Positions 51,926 through 60,990 of a stretch of 64,000 nt of DNA are shown piece after piece. The DNA lies in NCBI RefSeq assembly GCF_025150245.1, contig NZ_CP102279.1:248001-312000 (forward strand). Reading direction: 5' to 3'. The notes beneath the pieces are model-generated. The model was not told the DNA's origin. It ran no database searches and worked only from the letters and a program-made list of their open reading frames with translations. How positions within the stretch are numbered: position 1 is the stretch's first letter; every line of letters begins with the position of its first letter. The position numbers were made by a program, and so were the translations under genes. This DNA is from Dorea formicigenerans. Lineage in GTDB: Bacteria; Bacillota; Clostridia; Lachnospirales; Lachnospiraceae.

Positions 51926-52006
51926 CCGGCAGGATGCGCACTGCGGCGTACAATGATGGTACCGCAAGCGACCACCGCAGGCGCCAGAATGTGCTGGGGC
52001 ACATTC
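51926..52006. repeat. Repeat fragment between the T-box terminator and valS
   Basis: AGCCTCCGGCAGGAT (51926-51940) recurs in the repeats at 43624 and, partly, 48542. It is followed by GCGCACTGCGG...CCGCAGGCGC-like arms and by the hairpin GAATGTGC-TGGG-GCACATTC (51987-52006). The element sits inside the valS leader, downstream of the terminator. Confidence 0.7.
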
Positions 52007-52077
52007 TATATTTTGCCCTGAAATGTGAAAAATGTGTGAAAACATGAACCAGGAAACACGTATTTGAGGAGGAGACT

Positions 52078-54732
52078 ATGAGTCAGAATTTGGAGAAAAC
52101 TTACAATCCGAAAGAGATTGAAGACAAACTGTACCAGAAGTGGTGCGAAAATAAGTATTTCCACGCAGAAGTGGACAGAAGTAAGAAACCATTTACAATC
52201 GTAATGCCGCCACCGAATATTACCGGTAAGCTTCACATGGGACATGCTCTTGACAATACGATGCAGGATATCCTGATCCGCTACAAGAGAATGCAGGGAT
52301 ACAATGCACTGTGGATTCCGGGAACAGACCATGCGGCTATTTCTACAGAAGTAAAGGTTACCAATCAGTTAAAAGACGAAGGTATTGATAAAAAAGAACT
52401 TGGCCGTGAGAAATTCTTAGAGAGAACATGGCAGTGGAAAGAAGAATATGGCGGAACTATCACATCACAGCTTAAAAAGATGGGTGTTTCCTGTGACTGG
52501 GACAGAGAGCGTTTCACAATGGACGAGGGATGTTCTGAAGCAGTTGAGAAAGTATTCTTGAACCTTCATAAAAAAGGATTCATTTACAGAGGATCCAGAA
52601 TCATCAACTGGTGTCCGGTATGTAAGACTTCCCTGTCTGATGCCGAGGTAGAGCATGAAGAGCAGGACGGATTCTTCTGGCACATTAAGTACCCAATCGT
52701 AGGAACAGACCGTTTCCTTGAGATTGCAACAACACGTCCGGAGACTCTTCTGGGAGATACTGCAATTGCAGTTCACCCGGATGATGAGAGATATAAAGAT
52801 ATCGTTGGAAAGATGTGTAAGCTGCCACTGACAGACCGTGAGATTCCGATTGTTGCAGATTATTATGTAGACAAAGAGTTCGGAACAGGTGCTGTTAAGA
52901 TCACACCGGCACATGACCCTAACGACTTTGAAGTTGGAAAACGTCACAATCTGCCAGAACTTAACATCATGAATGATGATGCTACGATCAACGAGAAGTA
53001 TGGTGGAAAATATGCAGGCATGGATCGCTACGAAGCAAGAAAAGCTATGGTAGAGGATCTGAAAGAGCAGGGATATCTTGTAAAAGTTGTTCCACATTCT
53101 CATAATGTAGGAACTCACGACAGATGTCATACAACGGTAGAGCCAATGATCAAACAGCAGTGGTTCGTAAAGATGGAAGAGCTTGCAAAACCAGCCATTG
53201 AGGCGATCAAGAATGGTGAGCTTAAGTTTGTACCAGAGCGTTTTGATAAGATTTACCTGCACTGGCTTGAGAATATCCGTGACTGGTGCATATCCAGACA
53301 AATCTGGTGGGGACATAGAATCCCAGCCTACTACTGCCAGGATTGTGGAGAAGTCGTAGTAGCTTCCGAAGCACCGGAAAAATGCCCACATTGTGGTTGT
53401 ACACATTTTAAACAGGATGAGGATACGCTGGATACATGGTTCAGTTCTGCGCTTTGGCCATTCTCAACACTTGGCTGGCCACATGAGACGGAGGATCTTG
53501 ACTACTTCTATCCAACGAATGTACTTGTAACTGGATACGACATCATTTTCTTCTGGGTTATCCGTATGGTATTCTCAGGATATGCACATACAGGAAAGGC
53601 ACCATTTAACACAGTACTGATTCACGGACTTGTTCGCGATTCTCAGGGACGCAAGATGAGTAAATCACTTGGAAATGGTATCGATCCTCTGGATATTATC
53701 GATCAGTACGGCGCAGACGCACTTCGTATGACACTGATTACAGGAAATGCTCCTGGAAATGATATGCGTTTCTACAACGAACGTGTAGAGGCAAGCCGTA
53801 ATTTTGCAAATAAAGTATGGAATGCTTCCAGATATATTCTTATGAATATGGAAGGAAAAGAGATCACAGAGCCACAGGCAGAGGATCTGGGACCTGCAGA
53901 CCGCTGGATTTTATCTGCATGCAATAATGTGGTAAAAGATGTAACAGAGAACTTAGATAAGTTCGAGCTTGGAATTGCACTTTCCAAGATTTATGACTTT
54001 ATCTGGGACGAGTTCTGTGACTGGTACATTGAACTTTCAAAATATGCAATCTACCACGCAGACGAGAATCCGAAGAGTGCGAACGCTGCACTTTGGACAT
54101 TGAAGAAAGTTCTTGGTGATGCACTGAAGCTTCTTCACCCATACATGCCATTTGTTACAGAGGAAATCTACAGCAAACTGGTTCCAGAAGAAGAGTCACT
54201 GATGATGTCAAGCTGGCCGGTATATGAGGAAAAATGGAATGACGCAGAGAATGAAAACATTCTGAACCATTACAAAGAAATCGTAAGAGGTGTTAGAAAC
54301 GTCCGTTCCGAGATGAATGTTCCAAATTCCAGAAAGGCAACGATCTACGTTGTATGCGAGGACGAGAAGCTGGCGAAAGGTCTTGCAGTATTAAAAGAGT
54401 CTGCAATGATGATGGCATCTGCCGGAGACTTCATTGTACAGGCAGACAAGAGCGGTATCGCAGACGATGCAGTGTCTGTAGTAGTTCCGGATGCAACAGT
54501 TTATGTGCCGCTTGAGGAGCTGATCGATTTTGAGCAGGAAAAAGAGCGTCTTACAAAAGAAGAGACTCGCCTGAATAAAGAGATTGCACGTTCCAACGGC
54601 ATGCTGAATAACGAGAAGTTTGTAAGCAAAGCACCGGCTGCAAAGGTACAGGAAGAGCGTGAGAAACTAGAAAAATATGAGCAGATGCTTGCTCAGGTCA
54701 AGGAGCGTCTTGCTGGATTACAGAAAAAATAA
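52078..54732 (+). CDS. valS: Valyl-tRNA synthetase
   Basis: The 884-residue class I synthetase has HIGH motif PPNITGKLHMGHALDNT (about 42-58), a CP1 editing domain (GDTAIAVHPDDERY, about 230), a KMSKS motif GRKMSKSLGNGIDPLD (about 525-540), an anticodon-binding domain and a C-terminal coiled-coil arm (FEQEKERLTKEETRLNKEIARSN). GAGGAGGAG precedes ATG 52078. It is controlled by the T-box leader upstream and followed after 15 bases by an LtaS-like gene. Confidence 0.98.
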   Translation: MSQNLEKTYNPKEIEDKLYQKWCENKYFHAEVDRSKKPFTIVMPPPNITGKLHMGHALDNTMQDILIRYKRMQGYNALWIPGTDHAAISTEVKVTNQLKDEGIDKKELGREKFLERTWQWKEEYGGTITSQLKKMGVSCDWDRERFTMDEGCSEAVEKVFLNLHKKGFIYRGSRIINWCPVCKTSLSDAEVEHEEQDGFFWHIKYPIVGTDRFLEIATTRPETLLGDTAIAVHPDDERYKDIVGKMCKLPLTDREIPIVADYYVDKEFGTGAVKITPAHDPNDFEVGKRHNLPELNIMNDDATINEKYGGKYAGMDRYEARKAMVEDLKEQGYLVKVVPHSHNVGTHDRCHTTVEPMIKQQWFVKMEELAKPAIEAIKNGELKFVPERFDKIYLHWLENIRDWCISRQIWWGHRIPAYYCQDCGEVVVASEAPEKCPHCGCTHFKQDEDTLDTWFSSALWPFSTLGWPHETEDLDYFYPTNVLVTGYDIIFFWVIRMVFSGYAHTGKAPFNTVLIHGLVRDSQGRKMSKSLGNGIDPLDIIDQYGADALRMTLITGNAPGNDMRFYNERVEASRNFANKVWNASRYILMNMEGKEITEPQAEDLGPADRWILSACNNVVKDVTENLDKFELGIALSKIYDFIWDEFCDWYIELSKYAIYHADENPKSANAALWTLKKVLGDALKLLHPYMPFVTEEIYSKLVPEEESLMMSSWPVYEEKWNDAENENILNHYKEIVRGVRNVRSEMNVPNSRKATIYVVCEDEKLAKGLAVLKESAMMMASAGDFIVQADKSGIADDAVSVVVPDATVYVPLEELIDFEQEKERLTKEETRLNKEIARSNGMLNNEKFVSKAPAAKVQEEREKLEKYEQMLAQVKERLAGLQKK

Positions 54733-54747
54733 ATGTAAGGGGATATT

Positions 54748-56901
54748 ATGAAAAAGCTGCGAAAGGAAGAGGTTATAGCATACTGGAAGGAACGTAGAGA
54801 GCGAAGGGCAAGAATACTGGAAGAGAGAAGAAATGGTGCATTTGCGCAGAAGATGAAACCTGTCTATCAGTTTATGAACCGGTTTTCTCTGATATTTCAC
54901 GCGCTTTTAGCATGTCTGATCAACTTTGCAATTGAGGCAATTTCAAGACATTCACTTGTTCAGGCATGGAGCTATATGACACAGACACCACTCGTCTTCC
55001 TTTACAATGCATTTATGATATTTATGACATTTACGGTGGTATACCTGTTCCGGCGAAGGGTGTTCGCAAGAATCATTATCGGTGTACTTTGGATGATTCT
55101 TGGAATCTGTAACGGTTACATGCTGATGAAGCGAGTGACACCGTTCAATGCCCAGGACCTGAAGGTAGCAACCGATGCGGTCAGCCTGATCAACAATTAT
55201 TTCAATGGATTTGAGATCGTGATCGTATTGGTGGGAATTGCAGCGGTCATTATATGGCTGATTTCCATGTGGCGCCGCGGTGGTCAGTATGAAGGAAAAA
55301 TACACCGGCTTCTGGCAATTGCCGGAGTGGCTGTATGTGCCATGTTATTCAGCTTCACAACAGATCAGGCAATTGATAAGCGAGTGCTTTCCACATACTT
55401 TGGAAATATTGCGTTTGCCTATGAGGATTACGGACTTCCGTACTGCTTTATGTCCAGTGTATTTAATACAGGAATCGATGAGCCGAATGATTATAATAAG
55501 GAGACTATTGATCAGATTACGAATAACGGAGAAATGGCCGAGAATAAAACAGGGCGTGCCTCTGATGATCTTCCGAATATCATTGTGGTTCAGTTAGAGT
55601 CTTATTTTGATGTAGATGAGGCGGAATTTTTCACAACAAGCGAAGATGCATGCCCGAATCTGCATGAGATGTACAAGAATTATTCTTCTGGATATTTCAA
55701 AGTTCCGTCTGTAGGAGCCGGAACCGCGAATACAGAGTTCGAAGTGCTGACAGGAATGAATATGCGTTTCTTCGGACCTGGAGAGTATCCGTATAAAACA
55801 GTTGTCAAGAACCAGCCATGTGAGAGTGCTGCAACAGCTCTTTCAGCACTGGGATACGGTACTCATGGACTGCACAATAACGGAGGTAACTTCTACAGTC
55901 GTGCAAAAGTCTATGATCATATGGGATTTGACAGTTTTACAAGTAAAGAGTTTATGAATATTCTTCAGCTTACGCCAAATGGATGGGCAAAGGACGAGGT
56001 TCTGGTAGACAATATTATGGAAGCTATGGATACGACCGAGCAGCAGGATTTCGTATTTACCGTCAGTGTGCAGGGACATGGAGATTACCCGGAGGAGCAG
56101 CTGATTGAGAATCCGAAGATCAAAGTAGAAGGTATCGATGACGAAGCAAAGAAGAATAAATGGGAATATTATGTAAACATGGTCTATGAGATGGACCAGT
56201 TTGCAGGAGATCTTGTGAAAGCAGTGGAAGATCGTGGAGAACCTGCAGTTGTCGTATTCTACGGAGACCATTTACCGACTATGGGACTTACCGCAGAAGA
56301 TTTAAAGAGCCGTTATCTCTATAACACAAATTATGTGATCTGGGATAACATCGGACTGGAACAGCAGGATAGAAATATTCCGGCTTATCAGCTAATGGCG
56401 GATGTGATGAACCGCCTGGATATTCATTCCGGAACATTGTTCAATTATCATCAGCAGAGACAGAATTCCAAGAATTACCTGTCAGACTTAGAGCTTCTCC
56501 AGTATGATATTCTGTATGGCAAGCAGTATGTTTACAAGGGCAATCCGCCGATTACGGAAGGTCATATGGAAATGGGTGTGAAGGACGCTACGCTGACGAA
56601 CATCGTTCCGTATCTGGAAAAAGGCTACAGCCTGTATGGCGAGAACTTTACGAAGTCAAGTAAGGTTTACGTCAATGGCGAGAAGCAAAAGAGTACATTT
56701 TTAAATAATACACGAATCGTTCTTCCAAGCACAGAGCTTAGCGAGGGAGATGTTATCACTGTCAGCCAGGTAGGATCCAGCAATACAATCTTCAGAACGA
56801 CGGACGAATACATTTACCAGGGCGGACAGCTTGTAAGGCAGGAAGGAACAGGAACTGATACAACAAAATCCTGGACAGAACAGGAAAACGAGGAAAAATA
56901 A
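54748..56901 (+). CDS. LtaS-like sulfatase-domain glycerol phosphotransferase
   Basis: The 717-residue envelope enzyme has a basic N-terminal cytosolic segment and about five transmembrane helices (about 50-225). An extracellular sulfatase-fold domain follows: NIIVVQLESYFDVDEAEFF (about 275), with GAGTANTEFEVLTGMNMRF containing the probable nucleophile Thr, then VSVQGHGDYPEEQL and VVFYGDHLPTMG with metal-binding His/Asp. LTA synthases polymerise glycerol phosphate from phosphatidylglycerol; related proteins modify other surface polymers. The C-terminal extension of about 140 residues is less typical. It ends exactly where folC begins. Confidence 0.9.
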   Translation: MKKLRKEEVIAYWKERRERRARILEERRNGAFAQKMKPVYQFMNRFSLIFHALLACLINFAIEAISRHSLVQAWSYMTQTPLVFLYNAFMIFMTFTVVYLFRRRVFARIIIGVLWMILGICNGYMLMKRVTPFNAQDLKVATDAVSLINNYFNGFEIVIVLVGIAAVIIWLISMWRRGGQYEGKIHRLLAIAGVAVCAMLFSFTTDQAIDKRVLSTYFGNIAFAYEDYGLPYCFMSSVFNTGIDEPNDYNKETIDQITNNGEMAENKTGRASDDLPNIIVVQLESYFDVDEAEFFTTSEDACPNLHEMYKNYSSGYFKVPSVGAGTANTEFEVLTGMNMRFFGPGEYPYKTVVKNQPCESAATALSALGYGTHGLHNNGGNFYSRAKVYDHMGFDSFTSKEFMNILQLTPNGWAKDEVLVDNIMEAMDTTEQQDFVFTVSVQGHGDYPEEQLIENPKIKVEGIDDEAKKNKWEYYVNMVYEMDQFAGDLVKAVEDRGEPAVVVFYGDHLPTMGLTAEDLKSRYLYNTNYVIWDNIGLEQQDRNIPAYQLMADVMNRLDIHSGTLFNYHQQRQNSKNYLSDLELLQYDILYGKQYVYKGNPPITEGHMEMGVKDATLTNIVPYLEKGYSLYGENFTKSSKVYVNGEKQKSTFLNNTRIVLPSTELSEGDVITVSQVGSSNTIFRTTDEYIYQGGQLVRQEGTGTDTTKSWTEQENEEK

Positions 56902-58221
56902 ATGAATAGTAAGCCTGTTAACTACAAGGAGGCAGTCGAGTATATCGAAAGCATTCCGAAGTTTACACAAAAACACACGCAGGAGCACACAAGAGAGTTC
57001 TTAGAGCGGCTTGGCAGACCGGCATTTGACCGGAAGGTGGTACATGTGGCAGGAACCAATGGCAAAGGTTCTGTGTGTGCATATATTCAGGCGATCTTAG
57101 AAGCTGAGGGGAAGAAGACGGGATTTTTTACTTCCCCTCATCTTATATCTATCAACGAGCGGATTCAGATAGGAAGAGAGCCGATTGACAACGAAAAATT
57201 TTATCAGGTCTTTGAGCATGTCTATGATGTCGTGAAAAAAATGGAAGAAGAGGGAATTCCACATCCATCTTATTTTGAATTTTTATTTGGCATGGGACTA
57301 AGTGCATTTGAAAAATCTGATGTAGAATATATTGTTCTGGAGACAGGACTGGGGGGAAGACTGGATGCAACCAATGCATTTCCGTGTCCGGCGCTGACAG
57401 TTATTACATCGATCAGCCTGGATCACACCATGATCCTCGGGAATACAATAGAGCAGATTGCGGCAGAAAAAGCAGGGATCATCAAAGAAGGAACGCCGGT
57501 GATTTTTGACGGAAATGATGAGGCAGCAGCCGAGATTATCCGAAATACGGCGAGAGAGCATCATGCGCCATGTCGGGAAATCGGGAAAAATGCGTTCGAA
57601 ATCCGGGAAGTTACCCGCAAACATATTGCATTTTCACGGACAAATGCTTATCATAAAGATGTTATCTGGCAAGTGCCGATCTGTGGTATCTATCAGGTGA
57701 AAAATGCAGAGATTGCAATCGAAGCAGTCCAGTGTCTGCTTGGGAATAAACCAGAGCATGAAGAAATGTGGCGCGATGCCGTTGCTAAAATCCAATGGCA
57801 GGGACGTATGGAAGAATGCGCAGACCATTTTATCATTGACGGAGCCCACAACCCGGGAGCAATCGAAGCGTTTGTAGAAAGCGTTCGTGCACTGAAAGAG
57901 GAAGAACCGCCGATTCTCATATTTTCAGCGGTATCTGATAAAAAATATGAGCAGATGATAGAATATCTTTGCAGACATTTGCAGACGAAAGCGTTTGTTG
58001 TGACAGAGATTGAAGATAAAAGAAGAGTTCCGGCCGGCGAACTGGGGGAGATTTTTAAGCGATATGCAACGTGTCCGGTGTATGTGAAGGCTGATGTAAA
58101 AGATGCCATAGCATGTGCCTATGAGATGCGTACCAAAGAGACATACATTTACTGTATTGGTTCTCTTTACCTGGCAGGAATGGTAGAAAAGGCGCTACAG
58201 GAGGTGGAGACGTCATGTTAA
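56902..58221 (+). CDS. folC: Folylpolyglutamate synthase / dihydrofolate synthase
   Basis: The 439-residue Mur-ligase-family enzyme adds glutamate to folates. Features: P-loop GTNGKGSVCAY (about 52-62), FTSPHLISINERIQIG (about 76-91), ETGLGGRLDATN (about 147-158), SLDHTMILGNTIEQIAAEKAGI and DGAHNPGA (about 313-320). It starts directly after the LtaS-like stop, with translation coupled through GAGGAAAA. It overlaps the next 44-residue gene by 7 bases. Confidence 0.95.
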   Translation: MNSKPVNYKEAVEYIESIPKFTQKHTQEHTREFLERLGRPAFDRKVVHVAGTNGKGSVCAYIQAILEAEGKKTGFFTSPHLISINERIQIGREPIDNEKFYQVFEHVYDVVKKMEEEGIPHPSYFEFLFGMGLSAFEKSDVEYIVLETGLGGRLDATNAFPCPALTVITSISLDHTMILGNTIEQIAAEKAGIIKEGTPVIFDGNDEAAAEIIRNTAREHHAPCREIGKNAFEIREVTRKHIAFSRTNAYHKDVIWQVPICGIYQVKNAEIAIEAVQCLLGNKPEHEEMWRDAVAKIQWQGRMEECADHFIIDGAHNPGAIEAFVESVRALKEEEPPILIFSAVSDKKYEQMIEYLCRHLQTKAFVVTEIEDKRRVPAGELGEIFKRYATCPVYVKADVKDAIACAYEMRTKETYIYCIGSLYLAGMVEKALQEVETSC

Positions 58222-58349
58222 ATTACGAAGAAGAACTGAAAAAATTCCAGCCAAGCCTGGAAGTTGAAGATATTGAGGAAGCAGTATACAGAGAAGACCT
58301 GACGGATATGCAGGACATTATCCGCGAAGCAGTAGAGCAGACGAAGTAG
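58215..58349 (+). CDS. Small acidic protein, 44 residues, coupled to folC
   Basis: ATG 58215 overlaps the folC stop and follows GGAGGTGGAG. It encodes MLNYEEELKKFQPSLEVEDI, then EEAVYREDLTDMQDIIREAVEQTK, a charged, helical, soluble peptide. The strong ribosome binding site and overlap indicate a real gene translated with folC. No family or function recognised. Confidence 0.7.
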   Translation: MLNYEEELKKFQPSLEVEDIEEAVYREDLTDMQDIIREAVEQTK

Positions 58350-58394
58350 TAATGAGTCACGATACAGATAGAAAATAAGAGGGAATATAAATAT

Positions 58395-59801
58395 ATGGAC
58401 TACACAGTGAAACTAGCGTACCAGTCTAACTACTGGTACAATGACGGACTGGCAAAAGCCCAGGTAAGGGATATGTCCGGTGCGATTACATCACTGAAGA
58501 AAAGTCTTCAGTATAACCGGGCGAACCTGGCCGCCAGAAATCTTCTCGGACTTGTTTACTACGGGCGTGGAGATGTGATTGAAGCGCTGGTGGAGTGGAT
58601 CCTCAGCAAGAATTTTCAACCAAAAGACAATATAGCCAGTTATTTTATCAGTAAAGTACAGGAGACGCCGGGAGAACTGGAAGAGATCAACCAGGCAGTC
58701 AAACGATACAATCAAAGTCTGGAATATGCAAGACAGGGTGGAGAAGATCTTGCGATTATCCAGTTAAAAAAAGCAGTAGCAGCACACCCGACTTACGTCA
58801 AAGCATACCAGCTTCTGGCATTGCTTTATATTAAGACCGAGCAGTATGCCAGTGCGAGACAGATACTCAGGAAAGTACACAGACTGGATGCAACAGATGA
58901 AAAGACAATCCGTTACATGCATGAACTTACTGAGATAAGAAAAGAACGTCCGATGAGTGTCAAGCAGTCTGCGAAAAATCAGCAGAAAACGGTTAAATAC
59001 CAGCTTGGAAATGAAAGCATTATTCAGCCGGTGCCGACCGGGATCAAAGAAAAGGCCAGCATTCACACGGTTGCGAATATTGCAGTCGGTGTATTGGTCG
59101 GTGTTGCAGTGATGTGGTTTTTGATTATGCCGGCGATTAATTCGTCAGAGAAAAAAGCATTGAATAAGCAGACCGTTTCATTTAGTGATCAGATTGCAGA
59201 ACAGAAATCCCAGATCAGCGCACTGAAGACAGAACTGGAAACTTATCGGGCCAGCAGTGAAGAGACAGAAAATGCACAGGCAACTGCAGCTTCAACACAA
59301 GACAGCTATGAAGTCGTCATGAATATTGCAGAGCATTACAAATCCGAAGATATGAGTAATGCTGCCATGGCAGAAGAACTTATGAAAGTCAATGCAGATT
59401 CTCTTGGAGCTGTCGGAAGAGCAAAATTCGATGAACTGACCGGAAAGATTTATCCGGATGCCTGCAAAAAGCAATATAGAGCCGCAAAAGAAGCTTACGA
59501 TTCAGGCGAGTATGATACAGTGATTTCCAGTCTCGAGACAGTTATGCAGATGGATGAAAGCTACAACGATGGTGCAGCGATGCTCCTTCTCGCACAAGGC
59601 TACGAGAAAAAAGGCGATCAGGATAAGGCCAACACGACTTATCAGAAAATCATCGAAACCTGGCCGGACACCGATGTAGCCACCCAGGCACAGCAGGCGC
59701 TCGACGCCCAGAGCGGAAATACTGACAACAGCGACAGCAAAAAATCCGACGACACCAAAAAAAACAGTGACAACGATGATAACGGTGACAACAATAATTA
59801 A
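58395..59801 (+). CDS. TPR-repeat membrane protein
   Basis: The 468-residue protein has N-terminal tetratricopeptide repeats (about 15-185: AITSLKKSLQYNRANLAARNLLGLVYYGRGD, then AIIQLKKAVAAHPTYVKAYQ). One transmembrane helix follows (about 228-248), then a coiled coil (SEKKALNKQTVSFSDQIAEQKSQIS), a second TPR-like block (about 350-445) and an Asp/Asn/Lys-rich tail. The TPRs on both membrane sides suggest a scaffold for an envelope complex. It closes the valS-LtaS-folC run and is followed by a terminator. Partner unknown. Confidence 0.88.
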   Translation: MDYTVKLAYQSNYWYNDGLAKAQVRDMSGAITSLKKSLQYNRANLAARNLLGLVYYGRGDVIEALVEWILSKNFQPKDNIASYFISKVQETPGELEEINQAVKRYNQSLEYARQGGEDLAIIQLKKAVAAHPTYVKAYQLLALLYIKTEQYASARQILRKVHRLDATDEKTIRYMHELTEIRKERPMSVKQSAKNQQKTVKYQLGNESIIQPVPTGIKEKASIHTVANIAVGVLVGVAVMWFLIMPAINSSEKKALNKQTVSFSDQIAEQKSQISALKTELETYRASSEETENAQATAASTQDSYEVVMNIAEHYKSEDMSNAAMAEELMKVNADSLGAVGRAKFDELTGKIYPDACKKQYRAAKEAYDSGEYDTVISSLETVMQMDESYNDGAAMLLLAQGYEKKGDQDKANTTYQKIIETWPDTDVATQAQQALDAQSGNTDNSDSKKSDDTKKNSDNDDNGDNNN

Positions 59802-59850
59802 GAAATAGCTTTAAACAATTAGAAAAATAACTAAATAAAACCAAACTTAC

Positions 59851-59886
59851 AAAAGAGGATACGTTAACCCACGTACCCTCTTTTTT
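59851..59886 (+). terminator. Terminator after the TPR gene
   Basis: AAAAGAGGATACGT pairs with ACGTACCCTCTTTT, followed by more T residues. Confidence 0.9.
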
Positions 59887-60031
59887 GACATTTTTGATAA
59901 TTATTATAGGCTGCATATAGAAATTGCGACTGTGCGGATTCCTATAAGGCAGCTAAAGCTTCACACACGTAGAGGCAAAAAATATGTTTTTATAAAGCTA
60001 AAGTATATTCGCGATTAGCCAGTACATTCAG
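59887..60031. other. Intergenic DNA before the spoIIA hairpin
   Basis: No gene seen. No convincing sigma-H promoter or 0A box could be identified here, although the spoIIA operon should need one. Confidence 0.4.
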
Positions 60032-60169
60032 CACCTGAAAATCATATAGTTCACAAAAAGGTACTCTGGAGCGGCCGGTACTTAGGCGGTGTCCTTTAGC
60101 GCCTTATGTACCGCTGCCAGCGGAAGGTAGTGCGAACGTGCCTTTGGTGAACTATATGATTTCCAGGTG
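60032..60169. repeat. 138-bp long inverted-repeat structure before spoIIAA
   Basis: The outer arms of 23 bp pair with one mismatch: CACCTGAAAATCATATAG... (60032-60054) with ...CTATATGATTTCCAGGTG (60147-60169). The pairing continues inward with imperfections (CAAAAAGGTAC with GTGCCTTTG). A central GC-rich hairpin lies between CGGTAC (about 60075) and GTACCG (about 60108). It could be a small palindromic mobile element or a structured leader. It contains no reading frame of note. Confidence 0.85.
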
Positions 60170-60222
60170 TGTAGAATGGAAAAAGTATAGAAACAAGCTT
60201 TATAAAAAAAGGAGGCCGAAAA

Positions 60223-60534
60223 TTGAAATATCAAGTACAGGAAAACTGTCTCACAATTTTTCTCCCCCACGAACTGGATCACCACAATGCGGAGGAAATT
60301 CGCCGGGAATCCGACCATCTGATCATACGAAATCATATCCGTTACATCATATTTGATTTTGCGGAGACAGATTTTATGGACAGTTCGGGGATTGGAATGA
60401 TCATGGGACGTTACAGACAGATTTATATGCTGGGCGGAGAAATCTGTGCAGCCCACGCAAATGAGCGTGTCAAAAAAATATTAACCATGTCCGGTGTGAC
60501 AAAAATAATGGAAATCATAGAGGAGGATCAGTAA
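60223..60534 (+). CDS. spoIIAA: Anti-sigma F factor antagonist
   Basis: The 103-residue STAS-domain protein binds SpoIIAB in the forespore to free sigma-F. The phosphorylatable Ser is S55 in DFMDSSGIGMI. Start TTG 60223 follows AAAGGAGGCC by about 6 bases. It forms a three-gene operon with spoIIAB and sigF; the stop abuts the spoIIAB start codon. Confidence 0.96.
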   Translation: MKYQVQENCLTIFLPHELDHHNAEEIRRESDHLIIRNHIRYIIFDFAETDFMDSSGIGMIMGRYRQIYMLGGEICAAHANERVKKILTMSGVTKIMEIIEEDQ

Positions 60535-60990
60535 ATGGATCACACGAATGAAATGCAACTTATCTTCGACAGTCGTTCTAGCAACGAATCATTTGCCAGG
60601 GTGACGGTAGCAGCATTTATGACATCGCTTAATCCGACAGTAGAGGAAGTATCTGATGTAAAAACAGCAGTGTCGGAAGCTGTGACAAATGCAATCATAC
60701 ATGGATATGAAGGAGAAGTACATAATATCTGTATCCGGTGCAGAACGAAAGAACAGACGCTTTTTGTGGAAATTGAAGATTTTGGAAAAGGTATCGAAGA
60801 TGTTGAAAAGGCAATGGAACCACTTTTTACAACAAAAGCGGAAGCGGAACGATCCGGAATGGGATTTTCCTTTATGGAAGCATTTATGGATAGTCTGGAA
60901 GTGGAATCAACGCCGGGAAAAGGGACACTTGTAAAAATGTCGAAAATCATTGGAAAAGGAAGGAAAATATGGACCACACAATCGCTCTGA
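60535..60990 (+). CDS. spoIIAB: Anti-sigma F factor (serine kinase)
   Basis: The 151-residue GHKL kinase phosphorylates SpoIIAA and sequesters sigma-F. N-box EAVTNAIIHGYEG (about 50-62), G1 EDFGKGIED (about 82) and G2 SGMGFSFMEAFMD (about 107) are present. It starts immediately after the spoIIAA stop (AGAGGAGGAT upstream) and overlaps sigF by 22 bases. The C-terminus is a little longer than in B. subtilis because of that overlap. Confidence 0.96.
   Translation: MDHTNEMQLIFDSRSSNESFARVTVAAFMTSLNPTVEEVSDVKTAVSEAVTNAIIHGYEGEVHNICIRCRTKEQTLFVEIEDFGKGIEDVEKAMEPLFTTKAEAERSGMGFSFMEAFMDSLEVESTPGKGTLVKMSKIIGKGRKIWTTQSL

Noticed and set aside
52465-53406. A 313-codon minus-strand frame inside valS
   Set aside because: Shadow of valS; no ribosome binding site and no domain.
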